Of a stretch of 64,000 bases of DNA, positions 1 to 11,913 are shown one piece after another. The notes beneath the pieces are model-generated. The model was given only the letters and a program-made list of their open reading frames with translations, was not told where the DNA came from and made no database searches. The position numbers and the translations under genes were made by a program. The DNA is from Galerina marginata (taxonomy: Eukaryota; Basidiomycota; Agaricomycetes; Agaricales; Galerinaceae). Position 1 is the first letter of the stretch; every line of letters starts with the position of its first letter. The stretch lies in assembly GCA_023014335.1 (NCBI GenBank), contig JAECYW010000007.1, forward strand, positions 930,001-994,000, given 5' to 3'.

Positions 1-2904
1 ACGTTCAATCTGGCGTAACAATCATCGGTGGGTGTTTACGTGCCTTGAGCGAAACCTATCTCTGAACAGTAAACGATATAGGATACACGGATCTGCCTTC
101 GAGGTTACCAACGCAATCCTCTACTCTGTATTCCAATAATATCACCAAATTCTTGCTGTCAATCGGCGGCGATGGCAAATATTCAATCGACCTCAATGAC
201 GAAGTTGTTCGAGGCTCCCTCATTGTTAACAAAGGAAATATCTTGCCACCTGTTCCTCGTGCAATGCCTCCTCCTGTGGCTGCTCCTCCCACTGCAAAGG
301 TCGACGAGGTTGTCAAGGCTATCACACCATGGCAAAAGGCTTCCCGAGAGGTTGCACTGGTGACGACAGGAATGGGCGGTGCGGTTGCTCTCGGAAAAGC
401 AACCGGAACGGCCTTTATGGACAGTTTTTTCACTTTTGGTCTTGCTGGTCTTGTCGGCTACAGGTATGTCTTTTTATTCATATTGCTTCTCTGACCTGAC
501 ACATCACAGGGTGGTCTGGGGTGTAGCACCCGCTTTACACTCACCTCTGATGTCAGTGACAAATGCAATTTCCGGTTTAGTAAGGGACAAACACTCAACA
601 CAGTGCTAAATTCTGACACTTTTATCTGCATAGGTCGGTGTTGCTGGAATGTTCGTTATGGGAGGGGGTTACCTGCCTGGAACTATTCCACAGACGCTAG
701 GAGCGATTGCTGTACTACTAGCGAGTATCAACGTTGCAGGTGGTTTCATTATCACGAAGCGCATGTTAGATATGTTCAAACGTATGTCTACGTTACCTTT
801 GACTGCTTTTTCAATCTTAATTGTGTTCGTCGCTTGTAGGCCCCACTGATCCTCCCGAATATTCGTGGCTATATGGTGTCCCTGGTGTGGTATTTGCTGG
901 AGGGTTTTTAGCGGCCGCTAGTACAGGGATGTCAGGTCTTGTCCAGGCAGGCTATTTGACCAGCAGTATTCTTTGCATTGGTATGTCTAAAATTTGCATT
1001 ATGTCCCGTCCATGAGCTTATGTGCTTTTCAAGGGTCTCTTTCTGGTCTGGGTTCACAGACAACGGCGAGACAGGGTAACGCCCTTGGAATTCTCGGCGT
1101 CAGCTCAGGTGTCCTGGCTTCCTTAGGCGCTGTTGGCTTTCCTCCTGAAGTCATCGCCCAGTTCGCTGGTGTTGCAGCCATTGGAGGTCTGGTCGGGTCT
1201 GTTATTGGAAGGCGTGTGACCGCAACAGAACTGCCTCAGACCGTCGCCCTCCTCCACTCTATTGTCGGCCTTTCTGCGGTTCTGACGAGTATCGGCAGTG
1301 TCCTGCAGGATACTGCTCATCTCTCGACACTTCATATGGTAACCGCTTATCTAGGCGTCGTTATTGGAGGAATCACATTTACTGGATCTATCGTGGCTTT
1401 CCTCAAGCTTGCCGCTAAGATGTCAAGCAGGCCACTAGCCCTTCCCGGTAAACACATTGTCAATGCAACCCTGTTAGGCGCAAATGCTGCCACGATGGCT
1501 GGCTTTTTATCGATGGCGCCATCTACACCAGCGGTAGCAGCCTCGTTCTTAGGAGCAAGCACAGTTCTTAGCTTCTTGAAAGGCTTTACTACAACGGCAG
1601 CCATCGGAGGAGCCGACATGCGTGTGTGTTCTTCATACTGATTAAGCTGTTTAACTGATGTCGTCTTCGGCAGCCGTTGTTATTACAGTTCTCAATGCTT
1701 ATTCGTAATGCTTCCGTTGTTGACTTAATTTCTGTGCTTACCGATATCCTTTTGCAGCGGTTTCGCTCTCGTAGCTGAAGGTGCGTTCTTGCGTCTGTCT
1801 TTAATTGTTTTCTTACGTATCTGTAGGTTTCATGTTGGATAACCCGCTACTGGTATCCGTCGGATCTCTCATCGGTGTTAGCGGTTCGATTCTCTCGTAT
1901 ATCATGGTAAGTCGTGACAATCTTGCTCACTACCAACGCTCAGCACCATTCTTGTGTTAGTGTATTGCCATGAATCGATCACTTACCAACGTTCTGTTTG
2001 GTGGGATAAGTACGCCGGTTTCTGCCGAAGCCCATAAAATTGAAGGAACTATTACCAAAACAACCGTGGACGACACGGCTGAAGCCTTGGCCAACGCCGA
2101 CAGCGTAATATTGGTGTGTGGAAAAACAATGCCCTAATTTTATTTTTTGGTCCCCGACTGAAGTTTGACTTACCTAGGTTGTCGGTTACGGCATGGCGGT
2201 CGCAAAAGCGCAGTATGCTATTTCAGAGATCACATCCATGCTTCGCGCGAAGGGCGTCAATGTCCGCGTACGTTCTTTCTTGCTTCCTTTATGCCAAACC
2301 GAACCTTTTGCAGTTCGCCATTCATCCGGTTGCGGGTCGTATGCCTGGGCAGTGCAACGTGCTTCTGGCAGAGGCGTCTGTTCCGTACGATAGTGCGTTT
2401 ATGAAATTTCACGACCTATTGATGAAAGTACCTTATGTTTCGGTTTAGTTGTCCTGGAAATGGATGAGATCAACGAGGATTTTAAGGACACTGACGTGAC
2501 GCTTGTCATCGGCGCGAACGATACCGTGAATCCCATTGCCCTCGAACCCGGTTCTGCTATCGCGGTATGTCTTCTTTAGGAATCGTGACGTCACAACTTC
2601 TAAATGATGGATTAGGGTATGCCTGTGCTTCACGCATGGAAGAGCAAACAGGTCATCGTGATGAAGCGTGGCCTTGCTAGTGGCTATGGTCTGTCGATTT
2701 TTTGATTTTCATACTTCATGACTAACCCTTTTACAGCTGATGTACCAAACCCTATGTTTTACATGCCCGGAACCAAGATGTTGTTTGGAGATGCTAAAGA
2801 CACCTGTGAAGGTAGTGTTAAAATATGCAGACCGTGAATGCGTGACTTACTGTTGTTATTAATTAGCTATAAAACGAAGCCTTGACTCCCGCTTTCCAAA
2901 GTGA
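1..2904 (+). CDS. NNT: NAD(P) transhydrogenase, mitochondrial (C-terminal part, 5' end outside window)
   Basis: Proton-translocating transhydrogenase of the inner mitochondrial membrane, which passes hydride between NADH and NADP+ coupled to proton movement. Only the 3' part is present. It opens with the end of the NAD-binding domain I (GVTIIG, intron 28-81, then [18 protein letters not shown]). A long series of hydrophobic helices follows (domain II, for example [16 protein letters not shown] and [15 protein letters not shown] stretches). The C-terminal NADP-binding domain III has the nucleotide fold motif [17 protein letters not shown], then [32 protein letters not shown] and FGDAKDTC. About ten short introns are inferred. 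The last exon ends RSLDSRFPK with TGA at 2902-2904. The domain order matches fungal and animal single-chain enzymes. Family assignment is very secure; the exact exon edges are read by eye. Confidence 0.93.
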
Positions 2905-3252
2905 CCCACCCTGTCGAGACTCTGTACGTCTTAGTTTAGTGGAAAGGTTGTATTTTTACTTATCTGTAGGTTCCACTTTTTTTCCAATACACATGGGAAC
3001 TTTTGAATGCAAGGCATCAATGTAATTCTGGACGTAGAGACTCATGAATCAAGAGAGACATTTTGAATAAAATCCATTACTCCATAATTGTTTGTATGCC
3101 TTTATTAAATAAATGCTCTAGCCAATGTGAAGGGAAAGTCCATCCGGGGTATGAATAAGTAACTTGAGTAATTTAGTAAATGTCAGTAAAAGCAATAAAG
3201 TGTCTTTCCGTCGTTTTAACAGCGAATAAAGATTACCGGCTGTTCTAATCTA
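2905..3252. other. Convergent 3' intergenic region
   Basis: AT-rich sequence between the stop codons of the transhydrogenase (+) and the nucleotide-sugar transporter (-). It probably holds both 3' UTRs. No open frame with family resemblance and no RNA gene was seen. Confidence 0.6.
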
Positions 3253-4745
3253 TCATCGAATAAAGGTTCTTGTTTCGGATTCGGACAGACTTGGGGTTGC
3301 AACCAATGACGAAGCCAAGGACGATATAGAGGTTGTCGACGAGATCGACGGAAGATTAACGAACTGGGGTTGTGTTGGCAGTGGTGAACGAGAAGATGAC
3401 GATCCATCTCTTGCTTTTTCGTTCTTTAACCACATCCACGACTCTTTGTTCATCACAAGATAGACACGCGCCGAGTGTTGATTGTATAGCCACGTTGCGA
3501 TGAGGACAATGGCTGAACCAAGAACGAAGGTGATGGTCATCTGGAAATCGAACAGGGCAACCGAGGCAAGGAAGGAGATGACAATACTGAGGCTGGTTGC
3601 AAAGCCTTTCAGGATGTTGTCGGAATATTTGATGACCATGGCTGTAACGAGGCCACCGAAAACCTGGACTAATACGGTCCCCCATGCCCAGGCCCCAAAG
3701 TTGTCAAACAAGGCGGAAAAGAGGCTCTTGCCGTCTTGAGCAGCACTGATATGCTGAGTGAAGATGATTGGGGCAAGAGCAGGGAGAAGTGAGAATAGAG
3801 ATAGTTGGACATTGCGGACCCAGAGATCGGCCTGCGAATTTTTGAGAACCATTTCAAAGTATACGCCTGCGAGTCCAGAGGTGAAACAGGCAGCTACGAC
3901 GGCTAAGAAGCCTTTCATAGGGTTCATTCCACGCAGCTTGGCAGACGTGGATGCACCGAATGAAGCAGGTTTATCACCGCCTATCTGAATTTGGACAATT
4001 CCAACACCAACGGCGAGGAAGAGTAACGATAGCCATTGACTCTGTGACAACTTTTTGCGTAATAGGAGGACGGAGAACGCAGCGGTGGTTAAAATTTTCA
4101 TTTGATAGGTGACCTGGAAAGTTGCTGCCTCCAAGTTGGATGCAGCCACGTACTGCAGATTATTTTGGATGACTGGAGCAAGTGTCGGGTTCAGTTTATG
4201 TCGTGTATATTAAGACTTGGACCCGCACCATATAAAATAGCGGGTATGGACAACTTCCAACAATCTGAGCTGAAGACCTCCCTCCACAATTTTCGCAGGC
4301 GAGTTAAGTGCCGGCTAGCAGATGGTCGTTGAGAAGCATATGGAGCCTGGCTCGTTTCATAGATATTTGGCGTTGAGTCGATGCGTGAAAATGCAATAAT
4401 GAGGGATATCGTTCCTTTTAGGACTTCGTTCATTAAGACAGCTGTTGCTGCGGAGTAGGTACGTGAAGGTGGCGTGGAGACTCTTGAGTAGTGCATGATG
4501 ATAGTGAGGGCAGAATTTTGGACTGCCAGCGTCACAAGCCTAGTGGGTGTCAGTGAAGACTCTCTCCTACGCTCACGGGCTGTGAATACTCACGAGAGGT
4601 ACTTGAGGGGTATCCCCCAGAGCGATGGGAGGGCTGGTGACGCGGGGGCCACGCTAGGAAGAGCGAGCTCGATATCATTTTCGCGGTCACAGTCGTGGTC
4701 TTTGAGATTAAGACTGAGTTGAATAGGTAGATGGACGTTGGACAT
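3253..4745 (-). CDS. Nucleotide-sugar transporter (UDP-galactose/UDP-GlcNAc type, SLC35A family)
   Basis: Multi-pass Golgi or ER membrane antiporter that imports UDP-sugars for glycosylation. After a short cytosolic N-terminus (MSNVHLPIQL, ATG at 4745) and WGIPLKYLS comes the first helix (LAVQNSALTIIMHYSR). The family hallmark is LQYVAASNLEAATFQVTYQM, split by an intron just before VAASN, followed by KILTTAAFSVLLLRKKLS. Later helices include FTSGLAGVYFEMVLK and GTVLVQVFGGLVTAMVIKYSDN, then ILKGFATSLSIVISFLASV. The tail is Ser-rich and cytosolic. The open frame extends upstream of 4745 only through a TTG, so 4745 is the first ATG. Substrate cannot be fixed from sequence: UDP-galactose, UDP-GlcNAc or CMP-sialic acid-like carriers share these motifs. 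Confidence 0.88.
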
Positions 4746-4977
4746 GAGGGTAGGGGGAAGAGAAGGACCACGCGGGGTTTGATTTATCGCGCTCGACAAC
4801 GAACTACTTCATGCGCAGCCACATGCGAAAGCGCGCATTTTACCTCCGATCACATCTCCATCAGAATTCTTGGCATTTTAAATCAACACATGTGTTTCCA
4901 TATAGTTTGTGGTACAAAAATAAATTACACTTATAGATCTGAAGACCAGCAGTAGTGAGCACCCTTGAGCACCATCT

Positions 4978-7002
4978 TCAACGTACGAAACTCTTCCTGT
5001 TATCGGCGGCTTCGTACAGCCCATACAGGCTGTACGTCGGACTTCTGTAGTTAGCAAATGCCTCCGGATTGTGCTGCTCCAGGCCCATTTGCGCGAGCGA
5101 CAAAAGAGGAGGTGGAGATGGTACTCGGGGAGGTTTGTCCGCGTTACGCACAGGTTCCCGTTCAGTCGCTTCAGATTTAACATCCAGTGCCAACCCCGAT
5201 AGCGACATCTGACTGACGCCAAAGTCCATTCCCATTAAGGTGCCAGTACTTCCGCCTTCTTGCTGCATCGGGACGATAACTGGAACATCTGGAACGGCCT
5301 CCACAGCCCTCTTTTCTGCCACATTACGCTTTTTGGGTCGTTTTGGGTCGGCCACGCTTATAGAATCTTCCGGGTACAGAGTGGGCTGCGGAGAAGGGGC
5401 ACCATAATCGGTCCTAGGCGATGCTAATCCTAGTGCGTAAGTCAGAGCTTGAGTATCTCGTAGCCTTTTCGAGTTGGTCCGTTGAAGGGAAAACTTCTCT
5501 TTGGAGAATGAATTCCTTTGGCCGAGATTGATCCTGGTGGCAGTAGCTATAGAGTATGATGCACTGGGCATGGTCGAGATACGCGGATAAGTACCAGCAG
5601 CGAAGTAACCAGATCTAACCCTCGCTCGTCCTTCGAATGCAATATCGGCAGGAATTTCGATTGGTTGTACATAGTCGACTGGACTTGGGGATGCTACTTC
5701 TGCATCATACGCAAGTCCGATGAATGAAGTTGCCGAATCTCGATATCGTCTTTCTTCACTTCCTGCTTGACGGCTTCTTCTGTTCCCTGCTTTGGACTTT
5801 GAGCGCTTAATAACATCGTGACCGTCGGCAGTCAACACCGTTTCCTGTCGACCATTGGTACCGTTTGGTTCGTGAGTGGTAGTGTTTGGATTGTATAGCG
5901 CCGCTGTCATGGAAAGTCGTTTGCTCGTGGATGCAACAGCTGCTGGAATGTTGTGCAATACTTGTTCATGTACCGAGGGTGTTTCAGTCATTTGTGCTGT
6001 GAGGGTCTGATTTGCAAGAGGATACTGATGCCCATAATGCGAATCGTCTGGATAGGCACCACCCGCAGTGTTGTCCTGAGAGAACGTTTTCACGGATGAC
6101 GGAGGGTTTTTGGCATGAGGATATTGCACCCAAGTCCAGATAGGTCCACCAGTGCCAGCCGTAGAAGACATCCTTGCCTCCCCACCGAAGATGGGTGATT
6201 CGTCCAGTTCCTTGGTCTCGAAATATTCTTCATCGGCCTCTATATCTTTCAACAGGGGAAGGGATGGTATAGGTCGGGGGCGTCGCCTAGGAAGAAAGCA
6301 CATTTTTGCGATTATGCAAGCTCCAAGAAGTAGAAGAGCCGAGCCCACAGAGAGGAGTATAACTACAGCAGCCGTAATCTGGTGCGACTTTGAATCCGCA
6401 GGTTGTGATGTCATGCTAGGTAGAACTGTCGCTGTCGGAAGATAGGCCCGAGTGTACTGAGTGGTAGTCACAGAAGAAGTTGTAGCGAGAGACAATAATG
6501 GGGGGAGAGCGGAGAACGAAGTCGTCAAGAAGTTCCTCGCCGGGGAGGCTGTAAGAATAGTAGGGATAGTCGAGGTCATAGAACCTGAGTTCATAGTCAC
6601 GCTAGGAATCGCACCGAGAAGAGGAGACCCTGCGCCGACAGTGTTGGTTGAGTTGGTACCAGTGTCTGGTGTAGGGTTTGGGATGGCTGTGATTTCTGCC
6701 ACAAAAGGACCTATACTTGCCGTTTTCCGTTCAACAGCAACGGCGTTATGTGCAGGAGAGACAACAGGTGATTTTTGGGCAGGAATTTTAGGTTTGTCCT
6801 TGTCCTGGCTAGGAACATGAGTTAAGGTTGAAGCGTCCATGTGTCTAGAATGGGCCTTTGGGTCCTCTGGCTTGCGACGCATATAACGACGAACTAGACG
6901 GGGTTTTTGAAAGGCTTTTGCTTTTATTTTTGCGGCAGGTTTCGTATGCAGGGGTCTCCGTAGCGAGCGAGGAGTGCGCCGTGTGCGTCGGCGAGAATGC
7001 AT
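4978..7002 (-). CDS. Single-pass membrane protein, Ser/Thr-rich, unknown function
   Basis: Intronless frame of 674 codons from ATG at 7002 to a stop at 4978. Residues 1-50 are very Arg/Lys/Pro-rich. Residues about 55-205 are Ser/Thr/Pro-rich, as in a glycosylated ectodomain. One strong hydrophobic segment lies at about 209-232 (TAAVVILLSVGSALLLLGAC), followed by RRRPRP and a roughly 430-residue polar tail containing KRSKSKAGNRRSR. The layout resembles fungal cell-wall sensors and other mucin-like membrane proteins, but there is no N-terminal signal peptide, so topology is uncertain. No known domain was recognised. The next gene on the other strand starts 531 bp away. Confidence 0.75.
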   Translation of the reverse strand: MHSRRRTRRTPRSLRRPLHTKPAAKIKAKAFQKPRLVRRYMRRKPEDPKAHSRHMDASTLTHVPSQDKDKPKIPAQKSPVVSPAHNAVAVERKTASIGPFVAEITAIPNPTPDTGTNSTNTVGAGSPLLGAIPSVTMNSGSMTSTIPTILTASPARNFLTTSFSALPPLLSLATTSSVTTTQYTRAYLPTATVLPSMTSQPADSKSHQITAAVVILLSVGSALLLLGACIIAKMCFLPRRRPRPIPSLPLLKDIEADEEYFETKELDESPIFGGEARMSSTAGTGGPIWTWVQYPHAKNPPSSVKTFSQDNTAGGAYPDDSHYGHQYPLANQTLTAQMTETPSVHEQVLHNIPAAVASTSKRLSMTAALYNPNTTTHEPNGTNGRQETVLTADGHDVIKRSKSKAGNRRSRQAGSEERRYRDSATSFIGLAYDAEVASPSPVDYVQPIEIPADIAFEGRARVRSGYFAAGTYPRISTMPSASYSIATATRINLGQRNSFSKEKFSLQRTNSKRLRDTQALTYALGLASPRTDYGAPSPQPTLYPEDSISVADPKRPKKRNVAEKRAVEAVPDVPVIVPMQQEGGSTGTLMGMDFGVSQMSLSGLALDVKSEATEREPVRNADKPPRVPSPPPLLSLAQMGLEQHNPEAFANYRSPTYSLYGLYEAADNRKSFVR

Positions 7003-7533
7003 CCTATGTAAAAAGGCGGGTTGTGTATCTAGGCTTCAAGAAAAATACCAAGAAGGCGACCAGCGCAAAATATAAAGAGCGAGAAGGTCGGGGAAGAGAT
7101 GCAAAGGAGAAGCTGGCAAGGAGGAGCACGTCCGGTGATCATTCGGTAATTAGACGCGCCACGACACGTGATGGTGCCTTACGTTATCCAGTCTTGGGGA
7201 CAACTTGGGGACTGGATGCTGTGTGCGCTCAATTCGCGTCCTTGACTTGTTCTTGACTATGGCAGACGCGCTAACTAGCCCTTTGGTGCCCACTGAGAGC
7301 AGACTCGGGCTTTAGCTGGTGTGTGGTCTGCAAAGTTTACCGAGAATTGCCGCCTTCATTTCAATTCAATCGTTTTACGTACACTTTCCCTAATTCGAAC
7401 CATAAAACCGGCCAACTCCAATCTCATACATCTTTTTTTTCTCCCTCCCACCTCTACCCAAAAAATCTTCAACAGTCTACCCACCACCAATCCGCCCACC
7501 AACACTGAGGTCTATTCCACATATCTGGTCAAC
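7003..7533. promoter_or_regulatory. Divergent promoter region between membrane protein and checkpoint mediator genes
   Basis: 531 bp between head-to-head start codons. It contains CpG-rich patches with ACGCGC elements near 7155 and 7266, a CACGTG-like site near 7165, and a C/T-rich tract at about 7430-7490 just before the + strand ATG. Pyrimidine-rich leaders are common upstream of fungal starts. No convincing TATA box was seen. Confidence 0.4.
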
Positions 7534-10500
7534 ATGGACGCGAACACGTTCGAAGAAAGGTACGCGACCGGACATGTTTTTCTAGCTTCTTTGCTAACAG
7601 GTCCATCAGTGATCCGGCGGACTCTCAAGCCACTCAGATGCTTCAAGAACTGTTGGAGCCTGATGCCAGTTCTAGTAAGAGGACCAGCGGAAGCCGCAAT
7701 TCAGCGTTGAAAAGTCACCTGGTGCCCCCCAACGAAGTCTCGTCCGATTCCCTCCCTTCCTCGCGCACGTCTGGTTCTATACCACAGTACCATTTTCATG
7801 GTCTTGCGTCTACCCAATCCCAAACTCAGCAGAATGGAGAGGAGGATGAAGTCAACGAGGGCTCGCAAAAAGAGAACATTGCGTCTTTGAGAGGGCGGTC
7901 AAACCTATCTCCGGTTTCTAGGTCGAGCTCTCCACATGCGTCGTCTTCCAGGAATCACCAGGTCAAAGGGCCCCAAGCAGACCAGCGCACGACTTCTGTT
8001 CCGGCTAATGACAAGGCAAGCTGTTTCCATGTCTTTGCCATTGTATTGTCCATTAACGATATATCTAGGCTACAAACAAAAAATTGTCAACAAAGCCCGC
8101 CTTTCAAGCTCCTCGTGCAAAATCAGGGTCTAGTACAAGTCCAAGGAAGCCCGTGACTCGTCAGAACCCTTATAAGCCTACTTTAGAAGCACCGACGCGC
8201 TACAAACCACCACCGCGCCCAGTGTCTCGTTCTTCGTCCCAGGACTCCTTCGCCTGCGATCCAGATAACACTGAAGAGGCATTTTTGACCAAATCGGAGA
8301 AGTTTGCAGTTCCTTTATCGGAGTTGGGTCAAGGCTCTTCACCTGTGCGCGATCCAGGGAATGCCACTGGTGGCACTTCCAGCTCGATGTTCGCGTATTC
8401 AGTCCCCACTCGACAACCTCGCGCACCTTCAAGCCCGCCCCGTGGCAGGGTTCTCGTTGAAGCGACACCATCACAGTCTGAGAGCTCCCAATCTCAGTCT
8501 CAGTCCCAGAATGGCCGCTCAAATCGTACTCCACAGTACGAAGAGACGCAAATCAATGAGGAACCCGAACCAGAAAACCAGCAAGGACTTGATTTTACGG
8601 TCCCGGACACAGATGGGAATGGAAGCGGTTATGAGAGCAGCGAGCCTTCTTCCAGTTATAGGAGATATCTGAGGGGAGAACCTGATCCCGAGCCAGAGCC
8701 AACATTTGCACTTGCTGCTACACAACCATCTACACAAGTTGACGACTCTAATTTTGTAGAGCCGACCACCGGCCCTACATCCAATCCTTCTAACCCTTCT
8801 GGACCTCGATCCTTAATTTCTCTTGTCCCAGCTGCGCATCGCCACCGGTATGAAAATTTTGTTCCGCCTACACCCATCGTTCCCACCGTCCCGCCCAACA
8901 GTCGACCTGCTAATCGACTCAACCGACAAACGCCACTTCTACCTTCTACAGGACAGGATACCCAACCCTCTTTCCCTGTTGAGCGTTGGGAATCTCCCAT
9001 GCGACCACCTTCCTTTTCTGGGCAATCTCATAGTTCCTTGAAGCCATCCCCGAGTAGGGACCCTTATCCGCCCCAGCACTATGGTCGCGGGTCTTCTTCG
9101 CTCCCTATGGACGTGGATGTAATACCAGATTCAGAGCCTCTTCGATATGAATCCGTTCTACCTGTTCAGAAAGCTCGAGTCCCATCTCCCGCTAAACATG
9201 TCCAGACGCCAATCGTCGACACGGTGAAGGATTCCAGAATTCGAAAGTTCCTCGCCGATGATGTGGACATCGAAATGGCCCTAAGTGGTCAAGACATCGG
9301 TGGCGAAGAAGAGGAGGAAGACGAAGAGGACATTCCTTTGGCTGCAGCTGTGCGCAAGCTCAAAGGACCACCCGGCAGGAAGCCTGCCAATAAAGGAAAG
9401 GGGAAAGCAGTCGAAAAGGCTCCACCTGCATCTGTGAAGCCTGTTCAAGTATGTTCCTCAAACAAGCATGTTAACTTGACCTGACATCTTTGACAGGTTA
9501 GAGCGCCAGCCGCTACCACGGCTCCGACCAAAGAACTGAAAGGACATCCAGCGCCAACAGGAATGAGAGGTCGAAAAGCTGCCCTCATGCCTCGTCCACC
9601 GACAGTTATTGGTGGATCTTGGGAAACCGGAATCGTCCCATCTTCCGTACCTGAACAGGATAATAACACCTCCGCTCATTCCAACAACGCCAACGACACC
9701 AAGTTAAAGGCTACCTATGTTCCTAACTCGCGGCAGAGCTCCAGGTCGACCTCGGCTGCGCCCAAGTCTCGTCTTCGTCATCAAACTAATACGATAGATT
9801 CTGACGAAGAAATTCTTTCGGCTCGCGAAGGCGAAAATGATGGTACCGAGCCTGCCGATGAAGAATACCAGGAAGAAGAAGAAGAAGACGCACCGTGCCC
9901 ATCTCGTAAGCGCAAGCGTGCTCCGACTAAACCCGCTCCTACTGGCAAAAATACCAGAGCTACACAGAAGCGTATCAAACATGAGGCCCCAACGCCTGCT
10001 GCCGCTCGCCAAGGAAGGAAATTGCGCTCGGTTGCATCAACGGCATCGCGAGGGATGAATGCGCCTGGCACCCGTGTATTTGCTCTTTGGAAACAGGATG
10101 GCCATTATTATCCTGGCACTGTTCACGCCTTCCAAGCCAACTCTCGATATGTTATCAAATTCGACGACACAACAAACGGCAATGTCACCCTTGAGCAAAT
10201 GCGTCTTTGCCAATTAAAAGTTGGCGACGATGTTCTGTACAGCAATCGGACTCGTCCGGCCAGGGTTACCGTTGTCGTTGACGATGTCGACAATAACTAT
10301 GTCGATGTCGATGACGGTGACAACATTAAATCGATTCTAATTCGTGACCTTCGCATTGCCCACAAGACGATCATGTATGCTTGGAAGGATCGCATGCTGG
10401 ACCCGGACCTGATTTCATCAACTTTGAAACCGGTCAAGCCCAAATTGAGCCCATCGCCTTCAAGAATGTCTGTGACTAGTCTTCCCGCCACTCGAGGCAA

Positions 10501-11449
10501 TCAGAAGAAACTTTTTGGCAAAACTGGTCTCATTGTCACTTTGAGTGCTGTGAACGGCAACTGGGAAAGGGAGAAAGAGAAAGTCATGAACGCAGTCAAA
10601 AGTGGTGGAGGCATTGTTGTTGATGAACTTTCGACCATCTTTCGCATGGAGGGAAAACACTACGCGAACCACAGCCGATGGGTCCTCAAGAAGGAAGATG
10701 TTCAATGGATCGGAAACGAGGAAATTGAACGTATCTTTGTGCTTGCCGATGATCCTAATCAGAAACCCAAATTTTTGATTGGACTCGCCTTGGGCATCCC
10801 TTGCTTGTCCACTTCCTGGTTGCATGACTCAGTCGATTCTGTGAGTATCAAAACCGTGACTGCATTTTCGTAACCTTAACTGACAATTGATTGTATATAG
10901 GGTGACGAGAAGGACTGGGCTGGTTACATGCTACCACAGGGTTATTCTTCGGCTCTTGGTGCTCGGCCATCCCAACAGGTCGACGTCGACTGGGGAAACA
11001 GTATCCATCAACTTAAGGATATAATGTCAAATTCCGTTGCCTGCAAGCTTTTTGCGAACAAAAACATACTTTGCGTTGGCCCCGAGATGGTGCCCTCGCC
11101 CAAAGGGAAAAGGGTGAGCTCAGTTTCCTTCATTTTGTCGCACTAAATTCCAAATTCCTTCCAGAGAGCCGGGGTCGACGATAAAACACAAGAAGCCATA
11201 AACGCAGTGCCTCAAATAATTTTGGCTATGGGGGCTGATACGGTTGAAGCAGTCACGGATATTCGCTTCGCCAGCTACAAGCTCAAAGAATACAACTATC
11301 TCATTATTCGCGAGGAGAATCAATACCTGCCCAAGTACGCCGACAAGGAGTGTAAAACTGTCCATTGGACATGGGTCAAGGAATGCTTGATCGCCTCTCG
11401 CCTTCTCCCTTTTCCATCTTGGGGGGTGGAATATTCGCAAGAAACTTGA
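7534..11449 (+). CDS. DNA damage checkpoint mediator, Crb2/Rad9/53BP1-like (Tudor + BRCT)
   Basis: Nuclear scaffold that binds methylated histone and damaged chromatin and links the ATR/ATM-type kinase to the effector kinase. Exon 1 encodes MDANTFEE and is joined by an intron at 7560-7600. A long disordered region with many SQ/TQ sites (SQSESSQSQSQSQ, ATQPST) and phospho-site-like motifs fills the first two thirds. A tandem Tudor region follows (VFALWKQDGHYYPGTVHAF, KFDDTTNGNVTLEQMRL, VGDDVLYSNRTRPARVTVV). The tail carries BRCT repeats (LFGKTGLIVTLSA, GIPCLSTSWLHDSVDS, then KTVHWTWVKECLIASRLLP). The intron at 8016-8068 is GC-AG. Stop TGA at 11447-11449. Domain order matches S. pombe Crb2. It sits upstream of a chromodomain gene and RAD54. 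Confidence 0.85.
8016..8068 (+). other. GC-AG intron in the Crb2-like gene
   Basis: The donor is GCAAG and the acceptor is CTAG. Removing these 53 bp joins GAC AAG to GCT ACA AAC AAA AAA and keeps the frame used on both sides. The GT donors nearby put the downstream exon out of frame, so the rare GC donor is the only join I found that works. Confidence 0.75.
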
Positions 11450-11913
11450 TTCTCTAACATGCATATTGATCCTCAATCTATTTTCCCCTTTGGCAATAAC
11501 AAGCCGACAATTGTATATAGCATTATTTTTGATATCTGTCCACATTTCCCCACACCCATAGGTTGGAGGGTTGGTCTAATTTGTCCATACTTTACTCATC
11601 TTCCGTTGTGTTTGAACCATCCCTTCACGCTGTATATAGTAAATTACAAGTAAATAAAACTGTAACGTTCCTCAGTCGTCTATTGACCTTCCAAGTATAT
11701 TACTTTTGGTTATCCTCCCAATGTACATACGCATCAAGAATGAAACCCAATTGGTAGTTTCTTGAGACTCAGAGGATGTCTCAGCCTTCTGCCATGCAGG
11801 GTACTATGTTTTCCCACGCAGTATGATGGCAACCTTGCAAAATTATGTACCACCTTCCAAGTAACTCCTTCATCGTTTCAACCTAATTCCAACATCCTGC
11901 CGCGTAGTACAAA
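11450..11913. other. Intergenic region
   Basis: 464 bp between the Crb2-like stop and the chromodomain ATG. It is AT-rich in the first half, as expected of a 3' UTR. The second half is presumably the promoter of the next gene. No gene or repeat was recognised. Confidence 0.5.

Noticed and set aside
9704..10012. Long minus-strand frame opposite the Crb2-like gene
   Set aside because: It mirrors low-complexity acidic and Ser-rich coding sequence on +, has no family resemblance, and the + strand reading is a clear Tudor-BRCT protein.
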